Source: Bacteroidota bacterium (GTDB taxonomy: Bacteria > Bacteroidota > Rhodothermia > Rhodothermales > JAAAOL01). Taken from it: a stretch of DNA of 8,599 nt. Positions 1 to 6,612 of the stretch are shown here, in pieces. Each line of letters opens with the position of its first letter. Positions within the stretch are counted from its first letter, which is position 1. The translations under genes were made by a program, and so were the position numbers. Below the pieces are notes generated by a model. It saw nothing but the letters and a program-made list of their open reading frames with translations. It ran no database searches and was not told the origin of the DNA. The stretch covers positions 1 to 8,599 of the forward strand of contig JAAAOL010000500.1 in NCBI GenBank assembly GCA_009908885.1, in the 5' to 3' direction.

Positions 1-1011
1 GGGCGCGGTCGTGGCGGCCGGGTCCAGCGTGTGGATGCGGCACAGCGCGTAGAGGCGTGAGATGGTGCGGGTAAACTTCTCCGCGACGCCGCGCTGCAGG
101 CCCCGCTGCTGCTCTTCGGGGCGAAACCAGGCATCCGGCTCCTGCCGGGCGGTGAAGTAGAGGATCGGCGGGGCGGGCCGCAGGTACAGGTCGTCGATCA
201 GGCGGAGGAGGCGCAGGGCGTCGTCGGTGTGGCGGATGCGAATATCCTCGATGTAGAGTGCCTCGAAGTGGCTGAGGCGGCCCACGAGGCGGGTGTGCTC
301 CGTCTCCGTGGCCTCGTGCAGTAATGTCTCGAACGACAGCCAGCGGGCGGAACGGTCGTCCCCGTCGAAGGTGGACCGCATCGCGGGGCGGGTGGCCTCG
401 GCGGGGCCGATCCAGGCCTGCCCGGGCGTCGCCTGCGACCGCCGGTAGTCGTCGCCGCCGACGAAGGTGATCCGGTAGACTTGCTGGAACTCCTCGTGCA
501 GGAAGCGCCGAAAGCGGTCGTTGCCGTAGGTGCTCGCCAGGAACCGGTCGGGCTCGACGTTGCTCGTCGCCAGCAGCATGACGCCGTGGTCGTCCAGCGC
601 CTTCAGGAAGAGGACGAGGCGCGCTTCGTTCGCCGGATCGTCCAGCTCCACCTCGTCCAGGCACAGGGCGCCGTAGGACTCCGCCAGCGCAGCCGCCTGT
701 TCTTCGGGGTGGGTCGTGGTGCGGAAGAGGGCGCTGGAGTGCAGGAAGGCGCAGGGCACCTCCGGCGTCAGGGCGTGGTACATGGCGGCCAGCAGGTGCG
801 TCTTGCCCGTCCCGACCGGGCCGACGAGGTAGAGGCCGCGCCACCGGGGCGGTCGGGTGGGCAGCCAGCGACGCCATCCCCGCTGCCGGGCCTGCACCTG
901 GCGGATATAGTCCACGAACGCCCGCGCGTCCTCCAGCGCCTCGACCTGACTGGGCGTCTGGGCCTGGTACTGGGCAAAGGTGGTCTCCGCGAAGCGGGCG
1001 GGCGGCTGCAT
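1..1011 (-). CDS. zapE: AFG1/ZapE-like P-loop ATPase (C-terminal end cut by window edge)
   Basis: Read from an ATG at 1011-1009, the frame stays open for 337 codons to the window edge. The protein has a Walker A motif GPVGTGKT with the lysine at residue 70, a Walker B motif LCLDE with D119 and E120, and a sensor-1-like ATSN at 148-151. Further on are RFRRFL and GGDDYRR, and TRTISRL close to the visible end. This order and the final TR-T-SRL motif match the AFG1/ZapE family, whose bacterial members are ATPases linked to cell division (ZapE acts at the FtsZ ring) and whose mitochondrial members act in protein quality control. E. coli ZapE is about 375 residues, so little is probably missing. 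The stretch after Walker B (VELDDPANEARL) departs from the usual D-ADAM pattern, so this is a divergent member and the ZapE role is inferred from family. There is no Shine-Dalgarno; the leader is pyrimidine-rich. The gene is divergent from the regulator at 1241. Confidence 0.75.
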   Translation of the reverse strand, partial: MQPPARFAETTFAQYQAQTPSQVEALEDARAFVDYIRQVQARQRGWRRWLPTRPPRWRGLYLVGPVGTGKTHLLAAMYHALTPEVPCAFLHSSALFRTTTHPEEQAAALAESYGALCLDEVELDDPANEARLVLFLKALDDHGVMLLATSNVEPDRFLASTYGNDRFRRFLHEEFQQVYRITFVGGDDYRRSQATPGQAWIGPAEATRPAMRSTFDGDDRSARWLSFETLLHEATETEHTRLVGRLSHFEALYIEDIRIRHTDDALRLLRLIDDLYLRPAPPILYFTARQEPDAWFRPEEQQRGLQRGVAEKFTRTISRLYALCRIHTLDPAATTAP

Positions 1012-1240
1012 AGGGTCGGCAGGGTGAGAAGGCGACGGCGACGACCATCTATGCGGCGTCCGGAAGGAGGGTTCCTCGGCAGAAATCCCGGACCTCGCCC
1101 GCGTTCGGCCTGCTGTCCAGCGGCAGGACCCCTCGACAGGGGGCAGCAGCGGCATTTGGGACAACTTTTTCCCGTTCCCGCTGTTCGGTCGTATCTACCT
1201 TAACCTCCGCTATATTCTGCGATCAACACGGTTCCCATTT
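1012..1240. promoter_or_regulatory. Divergent intergenic spacer between the ATPase and response regulator genes
   Basis: This 229-bp spacer lies between two divergently transcribed starts, so both promoters are expected inside it. TATATT at 1211-1216, 25 bp before the ATG at 1241, is the most promoter-like element for the plus-strand regulator, but no upstream -35 or -33 partner is convincing. A small GC-rich inverted repeat, CCCCT at 1129-1133 and AGGGG at 1138-1142 with a 4-nt loop, lies near the middle. It may be chance in DNA this rich in G and C. I see no ribosome binding site before either start. Confidence 0.35.
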
Positions 1241-1972
1241 ATGATTACGCATTCATCCACCACGCCGCATCTTCTGATCGTCGAGGATGATCCCCAGATG
1301 GGGACCGGCCTCGTGCTGTATCTGGAGTCCGAAGGGTTCGAGGTGACGCTCGTCTCCGATGGCGATGAGGGCCTCAAGAAGGCTGTCTCGCTCCCGGGAT
1401 ATGACCTCATCGTCCTCGACGCCAAGCTGCCCGGCAAGAGCGGGTTCGACATTCTGCGCGAAATGCACACGCAGGGCGTCGACACGCCGGTGCTCATGCT
1501 GACGGGCCTGGGCGATCACGAGAGCAAGATGCACGGCTACGAACTCGGCGTCGACGATTACCTGACGAAGCCGTTCTCGACGGAGGAGCTGTTGGCCCGC
1601 GTCGAGGCGATTCTGCGGCGAACCGAGGAGGAGAAGCCTGATTCCGAGCAGGTGTACCACGTCGGCGGCCTGGACGTCGATCTGCGCACCGACACGGTGA
1701 CGCGCGACGGGGAGCCCGTGGATCTGACCGACCTGGAGTTCCGGCTGCTACGCTACCTCGTGCTGCATCATGGCCGCACCGCCACGCGGGAGCAGATCCT
1801 GCGCGACGTCTGGGAGCTGCCGAGCAACGTGGAGACGCGCACCATCGACCGGCACGTCAACGCCCTGCGCAAAGTCATGGACGGCGAGGACGAGGACACC
1901 TGGGCGATCAAGAGCGTCTATGGCATCGGCTACAAGCTCGTGGGCGTCGAGGAGAAGCAGCCGGAGGCCTGA
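1241..1972 (+). CDS. OmpR/PhoB-family response regulator (first of a convergent pair)
   Basis: This is a 243-residue two-domain response regulator. The receiver domain (about residues 10-125) has the expected acidic pair D16-D17, the phosphoacceptor D60 in the strand LIVLD, the switch residue T88 and the conserved K110 in TKPF. A winged-helix DNA-binding domain follows (about 137-236), with LTDLEFRLLRYL, a recognition-helix region TRTIDRHVNALRK and the terminal hairpin VYGIGYKL. By family it should be phosphorylated by a histidine kinase and then bind DNA, usually as a dimer at direct repeats, to control transcription. No kinase gene is adjacent: the ATPase gene upstream is divergent and the next gene is a second regulator on the opposite strand. 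The acidic tail GVEEKQPEA follows the wing. The ATG at 1241 places the receiver at the normal position; no Shine-Dalgarno is visible. Targets and signal cannot be inferred. Confidence 0.95.
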   Translation: MITHSSTTPHLLIVEDDPQMGTGLVLYLESEGFEVTLVSDGDEGLKKAVSLPGYDLIVLDAKLPGKSGFDILREMHTQGVDTPVLMLTGLGDHESKMHGYELGVDDYLTKPFSTEELLARVEAILRRTEEEKPDSEQVYHVGGLDVDLRTDTVTRDGEPVDLTDLEFRLLRYLVLHHGRTATREQILRDVWELPSNVETRTIDRHVNALRKVMDGEDEDTWAIKSVYGIGYKLVGVEEKQPEA

Positions 1973-2010
1973 ACCGGTGCGTTCGAACCCGGGAGACGCT
2001 GCCCGTCACG

Positions 2011-2724
2011 CTACGGATTGAACCGATACCCGATGCCGTAGACGGTTTCGATGTGGTCGGGATTCGACGGGTCGTCCTCGATCTTCTTCCGGATCGAGGC
2101 CATGTGCCGGTCGATCGTCCGGGTGATGATTTCCTGCTCGATGCCCCACACGTCTTTGAGCAGTTGGCGGCGGGAGACGGTCTGCTCGCGGTTCTCGATC
2201 AGATAGCGCAGGATATCGAACTCCAGCGCCGTGAAGTTTACCTCCTCGCCCTCGCGGGTGGCCTCGTGCGTGCTGAAGTTGATCTCCACGTCGCCGATCT
2301 CGTACACGTCCATCGGCTTCGAACTGGGCGGCTGGGTCCGCTGGAGGATGGCCTTCACCCGTGCCGCGAGTTCTTCGGCGTTGAAGGGCTTGGTGATATA
2401 ATCGTCCGCCCCGAGGCCGAAGCCCTTCAGAATGTTCTCCTGCTCGCCCCGCGCCGTGAGCATCAGGATGGGCGAGGTGATCCCGTACTCCTGCGATTCT
2501 TTCAGGACCTCGAAGCCGTTTTTGTGGGGGAGCATGACGTCGAGCAGCACGATGTCGTAGCCCGGCGTTTCCCGCATCAAGTCGAGCGCCTCGACGCCGT
2601 CCGTGGCGACGGTGACGTCGTATCCGTTCATTTCGAAGTAGTCTCTGAGGGCCAGGCCGATGTCGGGGTCGTCATCGACGATCAGCATGCGGTACGTGAT
2701 GCCAGTAGAAGTGCTCGTCTGCAT
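2011..2724 (-). CDS. OmpR/PhoB-family response regulator (second of a convergent pair)
   Basis: This is a 237-residue two-domain regulator. The receiver shows D18-D19, phosphoacceptor D62 in IVLLD, T90 and K112 in TKPF. The winged helix follows a linker at about 125-137 and includes LEFDILRYL, DVWGIEQE, the recognition region TRTIDRHMASIRKK and the closing YGIGYRF. I chose the ATG at 2724, which gives a short 11-residue lead before the receiver. An in-frame ATG upstream at 2799 would add 25 residues with no domain, and one further in, at M13, would clip the first strand. The gene faces the regulator ending at 1972; the 38 bp between the two stop codons contains no clear terminator hairpin. 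It shares TRTIDRH and the YGIGY wing with that neighbour, so the two may be paralogues, but the receivers differ throughout. No histidine kinase is nearby. Its 5' side is a long structured spacer. Confidence 0.95.
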   Translation of the reverse strand: MQTSTSTGITYRMLIVDDDPDIGLALRDYFEMNGYDVTVATDGVEALDLMRETPGYDIVLLDVMLPHKNGFEVLKESQEYGITSPILMLTARGEQENILKGFGLGADDYITKPFNAEELAARVKAILQRTQPPSSKPMDVYEIGDVEINFSTHEATREGEEVNFTALEFDILRYLIENREQTVSRRQLLKDVWGIEQEIITRTIDRHMASIRKKIEDDPSNPDHIETVYGIGYRFNP

Positions 2725-2796
2725 AGAGTGGACAGGAAGGCGTGGGTGAACGAAAGGCGTCCCGCGAAGGACACTCGGTATCAAACTATCGATGTG

Positions 2797-2828
2797 CAAG
2801 AATGTGCCAGGACGGGCGCGCGCTCAAT
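2797..2828 (-). promoter_or_regulatory. Candidate Bacteroidota-type promoter for the minus-strand response regulator
   Basis: Read on the minus strand, ATTG (2828-2825) is followed by 20 nt and then CATTCTTG (2804-2797). The Bacteroidota consensus is TTTG, about 17-23 nt, TAnnTTTG, so both boxes are imperfect. The spacing equals that of the better candidate upstream of proB, which is the main reason for listing it. Transcription would begin roughly 65 nt before the ATG at 2724. A second possible -7 element, TAGTTTG, lies a little downstream but has no good partner. Confidence 0.25.
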
Positions 2829-2893
2829 GTTGAGCAGCCCGTTACGTTCGTCGTGGGGGAGTTCCCGAAGAAACACCGTGGCCCGTCTACTCA

Positions 2894-2905
2894 TACTGAA
2901 CAGTA
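2894..2905. promoter_or_regulatory. 12-bp palindrome TACTGAACAGTA, possible operator
   Basis: TACTG and CAGTA are perfect inverted arms separated by AA. The site sits in an AT-rich patch (about 2885-2917) that stands out from the GC-rich surroundings, in the non-coding stretch upstream of the regulator at 2724. The arms equal those of the E. coli LexA box, but that box has a 10-nt centre, so LexA binding is not implied. A dimeric repressor site is possible; so is chance. No second copy was seen in this window. Confidence 0.3.
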
Positions 2906-2914
2906 CATTATTTG

Positions 2915-3017
2915 AAACGGACGTCGGCATGCCTGATCATGGCGGCCAGCCGTTACGGTCGGACATAAGGTCCGAGCGCAACGGTTTGTGATCAGGCCGC
3001 TGCTGGCGTCCTTTTTT
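2915..3017. repeat. Nested inverted repeats with adjacent T-tract in the non-coding spacer
   Basis: Several inverted repeats are nested here. The innermost hairpin (2950-2984) pairs CCGTT with AACGG and TCGGAC with GTCCGA around the 5-nt loop ATAAG, with two mismatches inside the stem. Outside it, GCCTGATCA (2931-2939) is an exact 9-bp inverted match to TGATCAGGC (2989-2997). Further out, GGACG (2919-2923) matches CGTCC (3007-3011). On the plus strand the outer arm is followed directly by six T residues (3012-3017). On the minus strand the structure begins about 4 nt after the stop of the PIG-L gene and precedes the regulator. It could be a transcription terminator or 3'-end stabiliser for the proB-proA-PIG-L transcript, part of a leader for the regulator, or the end of an unannotated plus-strand RNA. 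The sequence does not decide between these. Confidence 0.5.
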
Positions 3018-3020
3018 GGT

Positions 3021-5276
3021 TTATGGCGACGTGGGCGCGGCGAGCGGAAGGCTGACCATGTTGGCGAAGATCGCGTACGCGCCGGGGTGGAAGACCTTGA
3101 GCTGCCGGTACCAGACGAGGGCGGTGTAGAGGTACGTCCCGTCGCCGTAGTCCGCGATGAGGGTCGAGCTGCACAGCGGCTCCTCGCCCGGATCGTGGGT
3201 GCAGAGCAGCTCCTGGTAGTCGTCGGCGTACGTCTCGGGGAAGTAGAGGCCGCGTTCCTGCACCCAGCCGTCCCAGGCGTCGGGGCCGATGGCGTTCGGC
3301 GTGGTGAAGAGCGGATGGTCGGGGCGCTGCACCGTGATGGGGGCGGTCTCCCGCGTCACCCGGTCGCGGCCCAGCGTGAGCGGGTACGGCGCGAAGGTGC
3401 CTGGATTCTTGCGGCTCGGATCGAACGGGTCGTCGTACTCGGCATTCCACTCGAACGTCTTCTGGTAGTTGACGACGAGGTGGCCGCCGCGCTCCACCCA
3501 GTCGAGCAGGCGGTCGTTGTGCGCGCGCAGACCGGGACGCACGAGGTAGGCGCGGATGTCGAGGACGATGGTGTCGAGCGTGTCGAGCGGCCCCTGCGCC
3601 AGGTCGAGCGAGTCGAGCATGACGTGGTCGACGCCGAGCTGGGTGAGCGCCTGGTCGAGGGCGTCGTCGTAGCTCTGGACCACCCCGACGCGCAGGTCCG
3701 GCGGGACGTCGGCCTCGAACACGCGCCCGGTGAGGTGAGCGTGTGCCGCCTCCGGACGAAGCGTCATCGGCGCGGCGAGGCCCGTCAGCGTGATCGTATA
3801 GTCGCCCGCGGCGAGGGAGTCAGGAAGCGTGAAGGTGAGCGTGTCGCGCGTGAGGGTGTCTCCCGTAAACGAAATCGTCGTCTGCCGCTGCATCAGCACG
3901 CTGTCGTCGGCGTCGCGGGAGACGGCCAGGTTGATCGTCAGCGTCTCCGCTGCGGGATCGAAGACGCGGGCCTCGATGGGCAGGCGGTTGGCGCCGGGGT
4001 GCAGGCGGACGACCGGCTCGGCGGCCTGCACGTGGAGCGGCGGGGCAATCTGGGCGGGCAGGTAGCCCGCGGCGAGGAGCGAGTCGGTCCCGGCCCGGTA
4101 GGCGGCGTAGTGGATGGGCGGTCGGTTGCGGAAGCGCTCGTACTGGTACTCGGCGCGCGGAACGGTCGGCGTGGCGTCACGGCGGACGGTCAGCGTGGCG
4201 AGGCCCGGCGTCGTGTCGGACAGGTACAGCGTGGTGTCGATGGCGCCCTGGAAGGTCCAGCGCAGGCGCTGGGCCGGGAGTCGATCGGGGTCCCACCGCA
4301 GGCGCACGGCTTGTCCCGGTATCAGGAGGCTGTCGGCCAGCGTCAGGGCATCGTCTGGCAGCCTGTCGATGCGTCCGGAATCGGTGTAGTACGTCAGGGG
4401 CGGCTCGGCGGTGCGGTTCGGCGGGAGGTTGGCCGCGAGGTCGTCGGGGCCGAGGGGCGCGTCGGTGGCGGAGCGGAGCAGCACGAAGTGGTTCTCGTCG
4501 ATAGCGCGGATGCGGTCCGCCCACATCTCCATCCCCTGCGAGGCATGCTCCGTCAGCGCCTCGGCGGCATAGGCGGTGTACGGCTCGTCTGTCGCCGGGT
4601 CGATGGCTCCGACGGGCACCGCTACGTCGTGCCCGTCCCGGGAGCGCCAGAGCCGCAGGAAGAGGCGCTTCGGCTGCCAGAGGTCGACGTCCGGCTCGGC
4701 GAGGTGCTCGGGATGATAGGTCGAATCCGCTGCCAGCGCGAAGGCGTCGTACGCCGAGATCCCGACCGCCTGATGGTGTCCGTGCTGGCGACGCGGGCCG
4801 ACGGTCACGGTGTCGTGGTTCGTGAACAGCACGTCCGGCTTCAGCTTGCGGATCAGGTAGACGAGCCGCGCAGTCACCTCGTCGCGCCCGCCCCACCGAT
4901 TGAAGGTCTCCTCCGCCGACTTCGAGTAGCCGAAGTCGTAGAAGTTGAGGAAATAGAGCTGCGTCCCCAGGTCGCGCGCGGCCCGCTCCGACTCGACCGT
5001 TCGGATGGCGCCCAGCTCCTCGTAGAGTTCGGGCCCGATCTCGTTCTGCCCGCCTTCGCCCCGCGTGTAGATGACGCTGTACGCCACGGCATCCTTCGCG
5101 TGGCGGTAGTACGTCAGCGTCGCGCCGTCTTCATCGTCCGGGTGCGCCGCCAGGTTCATCACGACGAGCGGTGCGGGCTCGTCGAGCGGCTCAGACGGGG
5201 CCGGTTGTGCGGGGCCGGGCTGCGCACAGCCGAGGAGCGCGAAGGCGAGGGCGATCAGCAGGAGGGAACGAAGCAT
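3021..5276 (-). CDS. PIG-L family deacetylase lipoprotein with C-terminal amidotransferase-like domain
   Basis: This is a 751-residue predicted lipoprotein. Residues 1-16 are a hydrophobic signal peptide and LLGC places the lipidated cysteine at 17, followed by a Pro/Ala/Glu-rich linker. The PIG-L (LmbE-like) domain spans about 37-260, with the metal-binding motif AHPDDE at 44-49 and the second histidine cluster HGHH at 165-168. Family members remove acyl groups from N-acetylglucosamine-type substrates using zinc. The middle (about 310-510) reads as beta-rich, Ig-like segments, including LTINLAVSRDADDS and GDYTITLTGL. The end (about 528-740) looks like a class I glutamine-amidotransferase/ThuA fold with GVVQSYDDAL, TIVLDIRAY and LLDWVERGGHLVVNYQ; no catalytic cysteine is visible at the expected turn, so it probably binds rather than catalyses. 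At this length it is not BshB or MshB. The substrate is unknown. A GTG lies immediately before the chosen ATG and could be used. It starts 43 bp after proA and is probably co-transcribed with it. Confidence 0.88.
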   Translation of the reverse strand: MLRSLLLIALAFALLGCAQPGPAQPAPSEPLDEPAPLVVMNLAAHPDDEDGATLTYYRHAKDAVAYSVIYTRGEGGQNEIGPELYEELGAIRTVESERAARDLGTQLYFLNFYDFGYSKSAEETFNRWGGRDEVTARLVYLIRKLKPDVLFTNHDTVTVGPRRQHGHHQAVGISAYDAFALAADSTYHPEHLAEPDVDLWQPKRLFLRLWRSRDGHDVAVPVGAIDPATDEPYTAYAAEALTEHASQGMEMWADRIRAIDENHFVLLRSATDAPLGPDDLAANLPPNRTAEPPLTYYTDSGRIDRLPDDALTLADSLLIPGQAVRLRWDPDRLPAQRLRWTFQGAIDTTLYLSDTTPGLATLTVRRDATPTVPRAEYQYERFRNRPPIHYAAYRAGTDSLLAAGYLPAQIAPPLHVQAAEPVVRLHPGANRLPIEARVFDPAAETLTINLAVSRDADDSVLMQRQTTISFTGDTLTRDTLTFTLPDSLAAGDYTITLTGLAAPMTLRPEAAHAHLTGRVFEADVPPDLRVGVVQSYDDALDQALTQLGVDHVMLDSLDLAQGPLDTLDTIVLDIRAYLVRPGLRAHNDRLLDWVERGGHLVVNYQKTFEWNAEYDDPFDPSRKNPGTFAPYPLTLGRDRVTRETAPITVQRPDHPLFTTPNAIGPDAWDGWVQERGLYFPETYADDYQELLCTHDPGEEPLCSSTLIADYGDGTYLYTALVWYRQLKVFHPGAYAIFANMVSLPLAAPTSP

Positions 5277-5319
5277 CACGAGCGTTCGGGTGGGAGAACG
5301 GAAGGAGCGGGGCGGGCGA

Positions 5320-6597
5320 TCAGCTGCGGACGTGTCCGTCGCCCAGGCCGATCCATTTGTACGTCGTCAATTCCTCCAGCCCCATCGGCCCACGGGCATG
5401 CAGCTTCTGGGTGCTGACGGCCACCTCCGCGCCCAGGCCGAACTCGCCGCCGTCGGTAAAGCGCGTGCTGGCGTTGACGTAGACGGCGGCCGAGTTGATC
5501 GCATCGACGAACTGCGCGGCGTGCGTCTGGTTGGTCGTCAGGATGGCGTCCGAGTGCTCGGTGCTGTGCGTCTGGATGTGCTGGATCGCCGCGTCGAGCC
5601 CATCGACCACCTTGATGCCGAGGACGAGCGCCAGCCACTCCTGGTCGAAGTCGTCCGGACCCGCCGGGACGACGTGCGCCGGACCGTCCTTCAGCAGCGC
5701 GAAGGCGTCCTCGTCGGCACGGAGTTCGACGTCGTGCTCCGCCAGCCGCCGGGCGACGCGGGGGAGCAGCGTCGGCGCCACGGCCCGATGCACGAGGAGA
5801 GTGTCGAGCGCGTTGCAGACGCTCGGGCGCTGCACCTTGGCGTTCTCGATGATGTCGACGGCCTGCCCGAGCTTGGCGTCCTCGTCCACGTAGATGTGGC
5901 AGATGCCGATGCCGCCGGTGATGACCGGAATCGTGCTCTGCTCCCGACAGAGGCGATGCAGGCCCGCCCCGCCGCGGGGAATAATCATGTCGACGTATTC
6001 GTCCATCCGCAGCAACTCGGTGACGAGGGCGCGGTCCGGGTTGTCGATGTACTGGACGGCGTCCCGGGGCACGTCGGTGCGTTCCAGCGCGCTCTGAATC
6101 ACGTCCACCAGCGCCAGGTTGCTGCGCAGCGTCTCGCTCCCGCCTCGCAGGATGACCGCGTTGCCCGTCTTGAGCGACAGCGCGGCGATGTCGATGGTGA
6201 CGTTGGGACGCGCCTCGTAGATGACGCCGAGCACGCCTATTGGGATGCGGCGGCGGATCAGCGTCATGCCATTGTCCAGGTCTCGGCGGTCCAGGTCCTG
6301 GCCGACGGGATCGGGCAACTCGGCCACGCGGCGCACGTCCTGGGCGAGGCGAGCGACGCGCTGCTCGGTCAGCAGGAGCCGGTCCAGCAGGGCGTCGCTG
6401 AGGTCGTTGGCGCGCCCGTCCTCGACGTCCTGCGCGTTGGCGGCCAGCACGTCGTCGGCGCGGTCGTCCAGTTCGTCGGCGATGGCGAGGAGCGCGTCGT
6501 TCTTCTGGGGCGTGCGCATCGGGCCCAGCACGCGGCTGGCGTGCTTCGCCGCCTGGCCGAGGGGACGAAGAGAGGTCGTGGTATCGGTAGCAGGCAT
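5320..6597 (-). CDS. proA: Gamma-glutamyl phosphate reductase (glutamate-5-semialdehyde dehydrogenase)
   Basis: ProA reduces gamma-glutamyl phosphate to glutamate-5-semialdehyde with NADPH, the second step of proline synthesis in the cytoplasm. The protein is 425 residues, the usual length. Recognisable family blocks are IPIGVLGVIYEARPNVT (about 118-134), KTGNAVILRGGSE (143-155), the IPRGG stretch (206-210), the catalytic-cysteine block QRPSVCNALDTLLVH with C261, and the near-invariant end GGEFGLGAEVAVSTQKLHAR followed by GPMGLEELTTYKW. All are intact, so the enzyme should be active. The ATG at 6597 lies 15 bp after the proB stop, so the two genes are almost certainly one operon. There is no Shine-Dalgarno in the gap. 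proC, which completes the pathway, is not in the window. Confidence 0.98.
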   Translation of the reverse strand: MPATDTTTSLRPLGQAAKHASRVLGPMRTPQKNDALLAIADELDDRADDVLAANAQDVEDGRANDLSDALLDRLLLTEQRVARLAQDVRRVAELPDPVGQDLDRRDLDNGMTLIRRRIPIGVLGVIYEARPNVTIDIAALSLKTGNAVILRGGSETLRSNLALVDVIQSALERTDVPRDAVQYIDNPDRALVTELLRMDEYVDMIIPRGGAGLHRLCREQSTIPVITGGIGICHIYVDEDAKLGQAVDIIENAKVQRPSVCNALDTLLVHRAVAPTLLPRVARRLAEHDVELRADEDAFALLKDGPAHVVPAGPDDFDQEWLALVLGIKVVDGLDAAIQHIQTHSTEHSDAILTTNQTHAAQFVDAINSAAVYVNASTRFTDGGEFGLGAEVAVSTQKLHARGPMGLEELTTYKWIGLGDGHVRS

Positions 6598-6612
6598 AAC
6601 GTCGGAGGCGAT

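Noticed and set aside
481..1203. Plus-strand open frame opposite the ATPase gene
   Set aside because: The minus-strand frame carries Walker A, Walker B and family motifs; the plus-strand translation has no recognisable motif and is a compositional shadow.
1978..1996. GTTCGAACCCGGG after the first regulator, resembling a tRNA T-loop or attachment-site core
   Set aside because: The bases either side of TTCGAAC do not form the 5-bp T-stem, no other tRNA arms fit upstream in the coding sequence, and no integrase or second copy is present.
1973..2010. Bidirectional terminator between the convergent regulators
   Set aside because: Only a 4-bp GCGT/ACGC match with a long loop and no T-tract is visible.
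2894..2905. LexA/SOS box
   Set aside because: The arms match TACTG/CAGTA, but the centre is 2 nt rather than 10, and neighbouring genes are not DNA-repair genes.
2053..2991. Plus-strand open frame opposite the second response regulator, running into the spacer
   Set aside because: The regulator on the minus strand is unambiguous, and the plus-strand product shows no domain.
3012..3020. T-run as an intrinsic terminator of the PIG-L transcript
   Set aside because: The run is T on the plus strand, so it is A in the minus-strand transcript and cannot serve as the U-tract for that gene.
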